DNA from: Thermohalobaculum sp039033215
Lineage (GTDB): Bacteria; Pseudomonadota; Alphaproteobacteria; Rhodobacterales; Rhodobacteraceae
Direction of reading: 5' to 3'
DNA: 25,090 nucleotides
Assembly (NCBI GenBank): GCA_039033215.1
Contig: JBCCDA010000064.1
Coordinates: 1-25,090, forward strand
Below, piece after piece: positions 1 to 6,608 of the stretch (position 1 is the stretch's first letter; the number at the start of each line of letters is the position of its first letter). The position numbers and the translations under genes were made by a program. Under the pieces are notes generated by a model that saw only the letters and a program-made list of their open reading frames with translations, searched no databases and was not told the DNA's origin.

Positions 1-190
1 CGGGATCCTGGGCATGCACAAGATCCAGCAGCGCCCGATGGTGATGGGTGGGCAGATCGTCGCCCGCCCCATGATGTACCTCGCCCTCAGCTATGATCAT
101 CGGATCATCGACGGCAAGGAGGCGGTCACGTTCCTGGTGCGGGTCAAGGAAGCGCGGGAAGATCCGCGCCGCCTGTTGATGGATCTGTGA
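1..190 (+). CDS. odhB: 2-oxoglutarate dehydrogenase E2 (dihydrolipoamide succinyltransferase), C-terminal fragment
   Basis: The reading frame enters from the left edge (first full codon at base 2) and ends with TGA at 188-190, giving the last 62 residues of an acyltransferase. The stretch MYLALSYDHRIIDGKEAVTFL contains the DHR-x-x-D-G motif of the lipoamide acyltransferase catalytic domain, whose His takes part in transfer of the succinyl group from lipoyl to CoA. The motif alone fits any 2-oxo-acid dehydrogenase E2. Placement just before lpdA, the Rhodobacterales sucAB-lpd order, and the RPMMYLALSYDHR context favour the 2-oxoglutarate complex of the TCA cycle. The catalytic chain ends normally; the lipoyl and E1/E3-binding domains lie outside the window. 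Confidence 0.9.
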   Translation, partial: GILGMHKIQQRPMVMGGQIVARPMMYLALSYDHRIIDGKEAVTFLVRVKEAREDPRRLLMDL

Positions 191-199
191 TCCGAACGA

Positions 200-541
200 A
201 TGGGTCGCCCGATCGCATCGCCAGCGAAGACTTGTGAGGAGCGATCGCGTGCGAACATCAGGTTCGCGCGCGGTTGGATCGTCTGGACCGTCGTCTGCGG
301 TTGCCTGGCATTCGTACTCGGGTGGATCACGGCTGATGGCGCATCGACTTGGCTGACCATCGCGGCGGTGTTTTGGTCTTGGGACCGGATGGCCGCAGGG
401 TCCATGGCGACGTTGATCTTGTGGACGGTTTTTCGAACGATTTGGGATCTGTGGGTCCGTGAAGACGATATTGTCAGCGCCAAGAAACCGCGAGCGGTCT
501 GGCGGAGAGGAGAAGGTAGATGTCCGACTACGATGTCGTAA
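200..541 (+). CDS. small two-helix membrane protein between odhB and lpdA
   Basis: The frame encodes 113 residues. It starts 9 bases after the odhB stop and runs 22 bases into lpdA in a different frame. Two hydrophobic stretches are visible: about residues 26-44 (WIVWTVVCGCLAFVLGWIT) and about 49-85, rich in Trp, Ala and Leu; a basic C-terminal tail follows. No enzyme motif was seen. There is no clear ribosome binding site before ATG200, so translation may be coupled to odhB; a different start is possible. A small hypothetical membrane protein at this place is, from memory, common in Rhodobacterales odh operons, which supports it being real. It is on the same strand and inside the operon. Its function is unknown; an inner-membrane location is inferred. 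Confidence 0.6.
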   Translation: MGRPIASPAKTCEERSRANIRFARGWIVWTVVCGCLAFVLGWITADGASTWLTIAAVFWSWDRMAAGSMATLILWTVFRTIWDLWVREDDIVSAKKPRAVWRRGEGRCPTTMS

Positions 542-1905
542 TCATCGGAGGCGGCCCGGGCGGGTACGTCTGCGCGATCCGGGCGGCTCAGCACGGGCTC
601 AAGGTGGCGTGCGTGGAAGGCCGCGGAGCGTTGGGTGGTACCTGCCTGAATGTCGGCTGCATTCCGTCCAAAGCGCTGCTCCACGCCTCGGAACTGGTGC
701 ACGAGGCTGAAGGAAACTTCGCGAAGATGGGCATCGTCGCCAAGTCTGTGAGCGTCGATGTTCCGAAGATGATCGACTACAAGGACGGCGTCATCAAGTC
801 GAACACCGATGGAATCGAGTTTCTGTTCAAGAAGAACAAGGTCGATTACATAAAGGGCTGGGGCAAGATCACTGGCCCCAACGAAGTCACGGTAGACGAC
901 GCCAAGCTGACGGCCAAGAACATCGTGATCGCGACAGGATCAGAACCCGCGTCGCTGCCGGGCGTGGAGGTCGATGAAGAGCGGGTCGTCACCTCGACCG
1001 GCGCGCTCGAACTGCCCAAGGTGCCGAAGAACCTTGTGATCATCGGTGCAGGGGTGATCGGGCTGGAACTCGGGTCGGTCTGGGGGCGGCTCGGCGCCAA
1101 GGTGACGGTGATTGAGTACCTCGACCACATCACCCCGGGGCAGGACAGCGAAGTCTCGAAGAGCTTCCAGAAAATCCTGAAGAAACAGGGCTTCGACTTT
1201 GTGCTCGGCGCAGCTGTCACCGGCGTCGAAAAGCTGAAGACCAAGCTGAAGGTGAACTACAAGCTCCGCAAGGACGAGTCCGAGCATAGTGTTGACGCCG
1301 ACGTGGTGCTGGTCGCCACCGGCCGCCGCCCCTACACGGAGGGCCTAGGCCTTGATGCCGCCGGGGTTGAGACCGACCGCGGCATGGTCAAGACGGATGC
1401 CCATTGGCGCACGAACGTGCCGGGGATCTTTGCCATCGGCGATGTCATTGCCGGCCCGATGCTGGCGCACAAGGCCGAGGACGAGGGGATGGCCGTCGCC
1501 GACACGATCGCGGGCAAGCACGGCCACGTGAACTACGGCGTCATCCCGGGCGTGATCTATACGGCACCCGAGGTCGCATCGGTCGGTGCAACCGAAGAAA
1601 TGCTGAAAGACCAGGGCGTTACGTACAAGGTCGGCAAGTTTCCCTTCATGGCAAACGGCCGCGCAAAGGCAAACTTCGTGACCGAGGGCTTCGTCAAGCT
1701 GCTCGCCCATGCCGAAACAGACCGCATCCTGGGGTGTCACGTCATCGGTCCGGGTGCAGGGGACCTGATCCACGAGGTCTGCGTGGCCATGGAATTCGGC
1801 GCGTCAGCAGAAGACCTCGCGATGACGTGTCATGCCCACCCGACATACAGCGAGGCAATGCGGGAAGCCGCGTTGGCGTGCGGCGACGGCGCGATCCACG
1901 CCTGA
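520..1905 (+). CDS. lpdA: dihydrolipoyl dehydrogenase (E3)
   Basis: This 461-residue flavoprotein reoxidises dihydrolipoyl groups of 2-oxo-acid dehydrogenase complexes, passing electrons through FAD to NAD+. The N-terminal FAD Rossmann motif GGGPGGY (residues 10-16) is followed by the redox-active disulfide GGTCLNVGCIPSK with Cys42 and Cys47. The second nucleotide-binding fold carries VIIGAGVIGLELGSV, followed by ATGRRPYTEGLGL and the FAD-contacting AIGDV. The C-terminal dimerisation domain ends with HAHPTYSEAMREA, which holds the catalytic His-Glu pair. Length is normal for the family. A strong GGAGAGGAG-type ribosome site lies before ATG520. It follows odhB in the same operon, so it most likely serves the 2-oxoglutarate complex, although E3 may be shared with other complexes. 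Confidence 0.96.
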   Translation: MSDYDVVIIGGGPGGYVCAIRAAQHGLKVACVEGRGALGGTCLNVGCIPSKALLHASELVHEAEGNFAKMGIVAKSVSVDVPKMIDYKDGVIKSNTDGIEFLFKKNKVDYIKGWGKITGPNEVTVDDAKLTAKNIVIATGSEPASLPGVEVDEERVVTSTGALELPKVPKNLVIIGAGVIGLELGSVWGRLGAKVTVIEYLDHITPGQDSEVSKSFQKILKKQGFDFVLGAAVTGVEKLKTKLKVNYKLRKDESEHSVDADVVLVATGRRPYTEGLGLDAAGVETDRGMVKTDAHWRTNVPGIFAIGDVIAGPMLAHKAEDEGMAVADTIAGKHGHVNYGVIPGVIYTAPEVASVGATEEMLKDQGVTYKVGKFPFMANGRAKANFVTEGFVKLLAHAETDRILGCHVIGPGAGDLIHEVCVAMEFGASAEDLAMTCHAHPTYSEAMREAALACGDGAIHA

Positions 1906-1909
1906 CACT

Positions 1910-1935
1910 GGGCGGGGGCTGTTCCACCCCTGCCC
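1910..1935 (+). terminator. possible hairpin terminator after lpdA
   Basis: Just past the lpdA stop, GGGCGGGG can pair with CCCC-T-GCCC across a short loop, with one bulged T. No run of T follows, so it is not a classic intrinsic terminator. It would mark the end of the odh operon before the flavoprotein gene 40 bases on. Confidence 0.35.
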
Positions 1936-1974
1936 GCGCCCTAATTCATGCTCACCGCCGACAGGGAAATCAGC

Positions 1975-2511
1975 ATGACCAAACTCCTCGGGATCTCCGG
2001 CTCACTGCGCCGCGAGAGCTTCAACACCAAACTCCTTCACGAGGCCAGCCGCATCTTTGGTCCAAGTGAGTTTCAGGTGGCGGACCTCAACCTGCCGCTT
2101 TTCAACGAGGACCTCGAGGCGGACGGCCAGCCCAATAGCGTGGCGAAGGTTTGCGGGCAAGTTGGCTGGGCCGATGCGATCGTCATCGCCTGTCCCGAAT
2201 ACAATAAGGCCCCCCCCGGGGTCTTGAAGAACATGCTGGACTGGGTCAGCCGGCCACGTCCTGCCCCGATGGTCGGCAAGCCAGTCGCTGTCATGTCGGC
2301 GACCGCAGGCATGGCAGGGGGCGAGAGAACGAAGTCCGCGCTCTACCTGATGCTGATCCCCTTCATGGTGCGTCTCGTCTTCCAGCCCGAGGTCAACCTG
2401 GGAGGCGCATCGAACCAGTTCGACGAACAGGGCCATCTGAAGGACGGCCGTGCGAAGGATGCGCTGGGAAACCTTATGGCAGCGCTGAAGGACGAGATCA
2501 CGGCCGGCTAG
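1975..2511 (+). CDS. NADPH-dependent FMN reductase-family flavoprotein
   Basis: This 178-residue flavodoxin-fold protein begins GISGSLRRESFNTKLL, the FMN phosphate-binding loop of the ArsH/YieF/SsuE-like NADPH-dependent FMN reductases. The second signature, CPEYNKAPPGVLKNMLDWVSRP, matches the PEYN-x-x-x-PGVLKNxxDW motif of the family. Such enzymes use NAD(P)H to reduce flavins, quinones or other acceptors in the cytoplasm; the physiological acceptor cannot be told. ATG1975 was chosen because an AGGGAA site lies 7 bases before it and the protein then starts at the conserved first strand. An upstream in-frame ATG at 1948 would add nine residues. It stands between the odh operon and the XRE-cupin gene, with no clear functional link to either. 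Confidence 0.88.
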   Translation: MTKLLGISGSLRRESFNTKLLHEASRIFGPSEFQVADLNLPLFNEDLEADGQPNSVAKVCGQVGWADAIVIACPEYNKAPPGVLKNMLDWVSRPRPAPMVGKPVAVMSATAGMAGGERTKSALYLMLIPFMVRLVFQPEVNLGGASNQFDEQGHLKDGRAKDALGNLMAALKDEITAG

Positions 2512-2556
2512 GACGCTCCGGTTTCGTCCACCGCCTTTCCGCGGTAGCGTTACGCC

Positions 2557-3168
2557 ATGGATCATACTGATACCGAACCGACAGACGACCCCGCGGCGGA
2601 AGTCGCGCTCGAACTGCTGGTCGGCGCGCAAGTGCGCGCACTCCGACAGGCCCTTGGCATGACGCTGGCCGAACTGGCTCAGTCAGCAGGGATCTCGACG
2701 GGCATGTTGTCGAAGATCGAGAATGGGCAAACCTCACCCTCGCTATCAACACTGCAGTCGCTTGCAGCCGCGCTGAACATGCCGCTGGGCAGCTTCTTCG
2801 CGACCTTCGACCAAAAGCGCGATGCAACGTTCGTGCGCGCGGGCGAAGGCCTGACCATCGATCGCCGTGGATCGGCCAAGGGGCATCGCTACCAGTTGCT
2901 CGGCCACGGCGTACGTTCGGCCGTGCAGGTGGAACCGTTCCTGATCACGCTCGACGAGAGCTCGGACGCCTTCCCGATCTTTCGCCATGAGGGAACCGAG
3001 TTCATCTACATGCTGAAGGGCGAGATCACCTACGCGCACGGCGATCGGACCTACACCCTGACCCCCGGCGATTCGTTCTTTTTCGATGCGGGCGCGACGC
3101 ATGGACCGCTCGAGCTGCGGCAACTGCCCGCAGTCTACCTCAGCATCATCGTAACCCCTCCCGACTGA
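2557..3168 (+). CDS. XRE-cupin transcriptional regulator, likely controlling the glx/mgs cluster
   Basis: The 203-residue protein has an N-terminal helix-turn-helix (about residues 22-80, with MTLAELAQSAGISTGMLSKIE as the DNA-contacting helices). A cupin sensor domain follows (about 127-198, with FRHEGTEFIYMLKGEITY and the closing LTPGDSFFFDAGATHG). His144, His161 and His182 are candidates for a metal or ligand site. HTH-cupin regulators of this kind usually sense a small metabolite and act on an adjacent catabolic operon. Here the stop codon is immediately followed by symmetrical TTTCC/GGAAA half-sites in the promoter of the next gene, glxB, which makes that gene the obvious target. Whether it represses or activates, and its ligand (an amine, amino acid or amide), cannot be read from the sequence. 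Confidence 0.88.
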   Translation: MDHTDTEPTDDPAAEVALELLVGAQVRALRQALGMTLAELAQSAGISTGMLSKIENGQTSPSLSTLQSLAAALNMPLGSFFATFDQKRDATFVRAGEGLTIDRRGSAKGHRYQLLGHGVRSAVQVEPFLITLDESSDAFPIFRHEGTEFIYMLKGEITYAHGDRTYTLTPGDSFFFDAGATHGPLELRQLPAVYLSIIVTPPD

Positions 3169-3221
3169 TTTCCACTTGGGAAACTCGTTTTCTTGACAGG
3201 AAACACGGCACCCGTCATCTT
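3169..3221 (+). promoter_or_regulatory. glxB promoter with tandem TTTCC/GGAAA operator half-sites
   Basis: A perfect -35 box TTGACA lies at 3193-3198 and, after a 17-base spacer, a weak -10 (CATCTT) at 3216-3221; the ribosome site AGGAGG precedes ATG3245. Overlapping the -35 are alternating half-sites: TTTCC (3169-3173), GGAAAC (3179-3184), GTTTTC (3187-3192) and GGAAAC (3199-3204). They form two dyads, TTTCC-N5-GGAAA and GTTTTC-N6-GGAAAC. The placement over the -35 fits repression by the XRE-cupin protein encoded just upstream. Promoter and operator are inferred from sequence alone. Confidence 0.6.
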
Positions 3222-3244
3222 GCGCGCAGTCACAGGAGGCGCGC

Positions 3245-4132
3245 ATGTGCGGAATCGTGGGGTTGTACTTGAAGACTCCGGAGCTGGAGGCTGACCTCGG
3301 TCGGCTGACCGCGTCCATGCTGCACGAAATGTCCTCCCGGGGTCCGGATTCGGCAGGTTTCGCCGTCTATGGTGGAGGCACGGGGCTTGACCGCGTATCG
3401 GCCCTGTCGCGAACGGGAGAAACCGATTGGGCGGCATATGACACGGCTTTGGCTGCTGTGAGCCCGGTCTCACTGACCACCTTGTCCGACCACGCGATCT
3501 TCGAGACGTCGAACGGGCAAGCCGTGCGCAACTGGCTGATTGAGAACGCCCCGGACGTGAGCGTGCTGGGCGTGGGCCGGTCGATGGAGCTCTACAAGGG
3601 GATCGGCGATCCGGATGCCGTGGCCGACCGGCTGGGGTTGGCCGGCCGGACGGGCACACACGCGGTCGCGCACACGCGGATGGCAACGGAATCGGCGGTC
3701 ACGACCGAAGGCTCGCACCCCTTCAGCACCGGCGCGGACACGTGCCTTGTCCACAACGGCTCGCTGTCGAACCATAACCGGTTGCGCGAGAGGCTTTGCA
3801 AGGAAGGCGAGACCTTCCAGACCGAAAACGACTCCGAGGTGGCCGCAGGATACCTGGCATGGCGCATCCGGCAGGGCGACAACCTGGAGCAAGCTATCGA
3901 CCACGCACTGGACGACCTGGACGGGTTCTTCACCTTTGCCATCGGTACGGCGGATGGCTTCGCAGTAGTACGCGACCCGATCGCCTGCAAACCGGCGGTT
4001 ATCGCCGAAACGGACGATTGGGTCGCGATGTCATCGGAGTTCCGTGCAATTGCCCGGCTCCCCGGCGTCGAACATGCCGAGATCTGGGAGCCGGAGCCGG
4101 CGCGAATCTATGCGTGGAGCCGAGCTGCATGA
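3245..4132 (+). CDS. glxB: class II glutamine amidotransferase subunit, glxB/mgsA family
   Basis: The 295-residue protein begins MCGIVGLYLK; Cys2 becomes the N-terminal nucleophile of class II (Ntn) amidotransferases after Met removal. Further family motifs are RGPDSAGFA (about residues 33-41), HTRMATESAVTTEGSHPF (about 143-160) and VHNGSLSN (about 170-177). It corresponds to the amidotransferase domain of glutamate synthase, found as a separate subunit in GlxB and in MgsA of N-methylglutamate synthase. In N-methylglutamate synthase the equivalent subunit acts on a gamma-glutamyl amide, releasing the amine that condenses with 2-oxoglutarate. Its partners glxC and glxD lie to the right on the same strand, but an opposite-strand DUF1127 gene intervenes. 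Glx and Mgs proteins cannot be told apart by eye. Confidence 0.9.
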   Translation: MCGIVGLYLKTPELEADLGRLTASMLHEMSSRGPDSAGFAVYGGGTGLDRVSALSRTGETDWAAYDTALAAVSPVSLTTLSDHAIFETSNGQAVRNWLIENAPDVSVLGVGRSMELYKGIGDPDAVADRLGLAGRTGTHAVAHTRMATESAVTTEGSHPFSTGADTCLVHNGSLSNHNRLRERLCKEGETFQTENDSEVAAGYLAWRIRQGDNLEQAIDHALDDLDGFFTFAIGTADGFAVVRDPIACKPAVIAETDDWVAMSSEFRAIARLPGVEHAEIWEPEPARIYAWSRAA

Positions 4133-4146
4133 GCCCCGCCCCATTC

Positions 4147-4374
4147 TCAGAGGCGGACGGTCCGGCTGAAGAGCGGCGCGTTGACCGGACGCTGGCTTGG
4201 CTGCTGGCCCGCATCCCGCGAACCGTTCACAACCGCATCGATCTGGTCGCGTGCAATTCCCATGTCGGCAAGCTGGGCGTCGGTCATCCCGTGCAGCTGA
4301 CGGGCAGCGGCGCGGTTCACGGCGTCGCGGCGAAACTCGGTAAAGGCTTGTTTGACGAGCGAGACAATGGTCAT
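4147..4374 (-). CDS. DUF1127 small protein
   Basis: This 75-residue basic protein has the compact DUF1127 pattern RAAARQLHGMTDAQLADMGIARDQID at about residues 21-46. ATG at 4374 is preceded on its own strand by an AGGA ribosome site, and the N-terminus MTIVSLVKQAF is typical of the family. DUF1127 proteins are abundant in Alphaproteobacteria; some Rhodobacter members, such as CcaF1, are reported RNA-binding proteins linked to stress and small RNAs. The gene is on the opposite strand between glxB, with which it converges (14 bases apart), and glxC, from which it diverges (125 bases apart). It carries a longer than usual C-terminal tail after the conserved block (about residues 50-75). RNA binding for this copy is an inference. 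Confidence 0.85.
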   Translation of the reverse strand: MTIVSLVKQAFTEFRRDAVNRAAARQLHGMTDAQLADMGIARDQIDAVVNGSRDAGQQPSQRPVNAPLFSRTVRL

Positions 4375-4499
4375 GGCGCTGTCCTTTCTTGTTCTGGGAT
4401 AAAGTGCTGGTGGACAGATAAGCGGTCCGCGGCACGCCACAATCAGTGCTTTGGCGAAAGCCGTTTTGCAGCAACTGCATAGCTGGAGGGGTTGAAGCG
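4375..4499. promoter_or_regulatory. divergent region between the DUF1127 gene and glxC
   Basis: The 125 bases hold both upstream regions. On the minus strand TTGTGG and TATCTG are 16 bases apart and could form a weak promoter for the DUF1127 gene. On the plus strand GGAGGGG at 4485-4491 is a strong ribosome site 8 bases before glxC. Because glxB is cut off by the opposite gene, glxC may need its own promoter here; no convincing -35/-10 pair was seen for it. Confidence 0.35.
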
Positions 4500-5192
4500 A
4501 TGAGCAATGCGGTGCTGGCCAACACGGCGCTGGATCTCGCGGCGATTGACACGCGCGGGGTGAACCGGGCCTTGCAGGCGGCGGAGGCGGGGGCGTTCAC
4601 CGTGCTGAATCCGGCCGGGGCACATGCCCTGGCGTGTGGGTTGACGACCCCTGTCGAGGTGACGGTGAAGGGCCATTGCGGCTACTACGCCGCAGGAATG
4701 AACCAGGCGGCCTCGGTGACGATCGAGGGCAACGCAGGCACGGGCGTGGCTGAGAACATGATGTCGGGTGTCGTGCGGGTCACCGGCAACGCTTCACAAT
4801 CCTCGGGCGCGACCGGCCACGGCGGATTGCTGGTGGTCGAGGGGAACACCTCGGCGCGCTGCGGGATCTCGATGAAGGGGATCAACATAGTTGTCGGTGG
4901 GTCTGTCGGTCACATGAGTGCTTTCATGGGTCAGGCGGGCGCGTTGGTTGTCTGCGGAGACGCGGGCGCGGACCTTGGCGACTCCGTCTACGAGGCACGG
5001 CTCTACGTTGCCGGAAACGTGGCGTCCCTGGGCGCGGATTGCATCGAGAAAGAGATGACCCCGCACCACCTCGCCAAGCTGGGTCGCCTGCTGACGGCCG
5101 CCGGGATGGGTGCCGACCCCTCAACGTTCCGGCGCTTTGGATCGGCGCGGCGTCTCTACAACTTCAACATCGACAATCTGGATGCGTATTGA
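4500..5192 (+). CDS. glxC: GXGXG beta-helix subunit of glutamate/N-methylglutamate synthase-like enzyme
   Basis: The 230-residue protein is the stand-alone version of the C-terminal GXGXG domain of the large glutamate synthase subunit. Repeated glycine-rich rungs are visible: VKGHCGYYAAGMNQA, IEGNAGTGVAENM, VTGNASQSSGATGHGG, VEGNTSARCGISMKG and VCGDAGADLGDSVYEA, as expected for a right-handed beta-helix. In the full enzyme this domain is structural and positions the amidotransferase and FMN domains. ATG4500 was chosen over an upstream in-frame codon because of the GGAGGGG site 8 bases before it. Its stop overlaps the glxD start by one base (TGATG), indicating translational coupling. Homologues are called GlxC or MgsB. 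Confidence 0.9.
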   Translation: MSNAVLANTALDLAAIDTRGVNRALQAAEAGAFTVLNPAGAHALACGLTTPVEVTVKGHCGYYAAGMNQAASVTIEGNAGTGVAENMMSGVVRVTGNASQSSGATGHGGLLVVEGNTSARCGISMKGINIVVGGSVGHMSAFMGQAGALVVCGDAGADLGDSVYEARLYVAGNVASLGADCIEKEMTPHHLAKLGRLLTAAGMGADPSTFRRFGSARRLYNFNIDNLDAY

Positions 5193-6517
5193 TGGCCGAC
5201 TATTCCCACGCCCCGAAGACCACGCCGCGCAAGGCGGCAGCCTTCGACGACTACACGATCTCGGAGATCCGGCGGGCCGCGGCCACGGGCATCTACGACA
5301 TCCGGGGAGGCGGAGCGAAGCGCAAGGTACCGACGTTCGATGATCTGGTGTTCCTGGGCGCCTCGATGTCGCGCTACCCGCTGGAGGGCTACCGCGAGGC
5401 CTGCGGGACGGACGTCATCCTGGGTGACCGGTTTGCCTCCAAACCGCTCCACCTGAAGACACCGATCACGATCGCCGGGATGTCCTTCGGGTCGCTGAGC
5501 GCGCAGGCCAAGGAGGCGCTGGGGCGCGGGGCATCTGCCATGGGCACATCCACGACCACGGGCGATGGGGGCATGACCGCGGAGGAACGGGCCCATTCCT
5601 CCCAGCTGGTCTACCAGTATCTGCCCAGCCGATATGGGATGAACCCCGATGATCTGAGGCAAGCGGACGCGATCGAGGTGGTGGTTGGCCAGGGCGCCAA
5701 GCCGGGCGGTGGCGGGATGTTGCTTGGCCAGAAGATCAACGAGCGCGTGGCCGAAATGCGGACGTTGCCACAGGGCGTCGACCAGCGCTCGGCGTGCCGT
5801 CACCCCGACTGGACCGGTCCGGATGATCTGGAAATCAAGATCCAGGAGCTGCGCGAGATCACGTCGTGGGAGAAGCCGATCTACATCAAGGTGGGCGCCG
5901 CACGGCCTTACTACGACACGGCGCTTTCGGTGAAAGCGGGCGCAGATGTGGTCGTCGTCGACGGCATGCAGGGCGGTACCGCGGCCACGCAGGAAGTCTT
6001 CATCGAGCATGTGGGCATCCCTACCCTGCCCGCCGTGCGCGAGGCCGTCCGGGCGCTCAAGGACCTGGACGCGTACCGCAAGGTACAGTTGGTGGTCTCG
6101 GGCGGCATCCGCTCGGGCGCCGATGTCGCCAAGGCGCTGGCCATGGGTGCTGATGCAGTCTCGATCGGCTCGGCGGCCCTGATTGCCCTGGGCGATCAGG
6201 ATCCAGCCTACGAGGAAGAATACCGCGCGATGGGCACCACCGCCGGGGCCTATGACGATTGGCATGAGGGCAACGACCCCGCCGGGATCACAACGCAGGA
6301 GCCGCATCTGGCGTCGCGCCTGGATCCGGAGAAGGCAGGTCGGCGGCTGGCGAACTATCTGGCCGTCATGACCATGGAGCTGCAGACGCTGGCACGTGCC
6401 AACGGCAAGTCCCATGTCCGCAACCTAGAGCCCGAGGATCTGGCGGCCCTGACCGTCGAGGCCGCCGCCATGGCAGGCGTGCCGCTCGCCGGTACGACCT
6501 GGGTGCCGGGTGCCTGA
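5192..6517 (+). CDS. glxD: FMN-binding glutamate synthase-like catalytic subunit, glxD/mgsC family
   Basis: The 441-residue protein is the stand-alone FMN barrel of glutamate synthase. Family motifs include ITIAGMSFGSLSAQAKEAL, GQGAKPGGGGMLLGQKI, YIKVGAARPYYDTALSVKAG, VVDGMQGGTAAT and the FMN phosphate loop VSGGIRSGADVAKALAMGAD. It should carry out reductive condensation of 2-oxoglutarate with ammonia or an amine. Near residues 357-369 the sequence reads WHEGNDPAGITTQ, where glutamate synthases have the Cys ligands of a 3Fe-4S cluster before the conserved G-(I/V)-(A/T)-T-Q. The whole protein has only two Cys, both in the N-terminal half, so no such cluster can form. It is coupled to glxC by a one-base overlap. 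GlxD or MgsC cannot be distinguished here. Confidence 0.9.
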   Translation: MADYSHAPKTTPRKAAAFDDYTISEIRRAAATGIYDIRGGGAKRKVPTFDDLVFLGASMSRYPLEGYREACGTDVILGDRFASKPLHLKTPITIAGMSFGSLSAQAKEALGRGASAMGTSTTTGDGGMTAEERAHSSQLVYQYLPSRYGMNPDDLRQADAIEVVVGQGAKPGGGGMLLGQKINERVAEMRTLPQGVDQRSACRHPDWTGPDDLEIKIQELREITSWEKPIYIKVGAARPYYDTALSVKAGADVVVVDGMQGGTAATQEVFIEHVGIPTLPAVREAVRALKDLDAYRKVQLVVSGGIRSGADVAKALAMGADAVSIGSAALIALGDQDPAYEEEYRAMGTTAGAYDDWHEGNDPAGITTQEPHLASRLDPEKAGRRLANYLAVMTMELQTLARANGKSHVRNLEPEDLAALTVEAAAMAGVPLAGTTWVPGA

Positions 6518-6608
6518 CGGCAAGATGTATGAGATTTCCACAACAGGGGCTTGACCCCCCGGGCAATCGCGATTGACGTGGACCGGACAGGCAGCAGAGG
6601 GGGACCCC

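Noticed and set aside
4453..4473. Sigma-54-like TGGC and TTGC elements upstream of glxC
   Set aside because: The two elements are 10 bases apart instead of the 7 needed for a -24/-12 promoter, so the spacing is wrong despite the attractive link to nitrogen metabolism.
5156..6415. 419-codon minus-strand frame opposite glxD
   Set aside because: Shadow of the glxD frame; the composition is His/Arg/Leu-rich without motifs.
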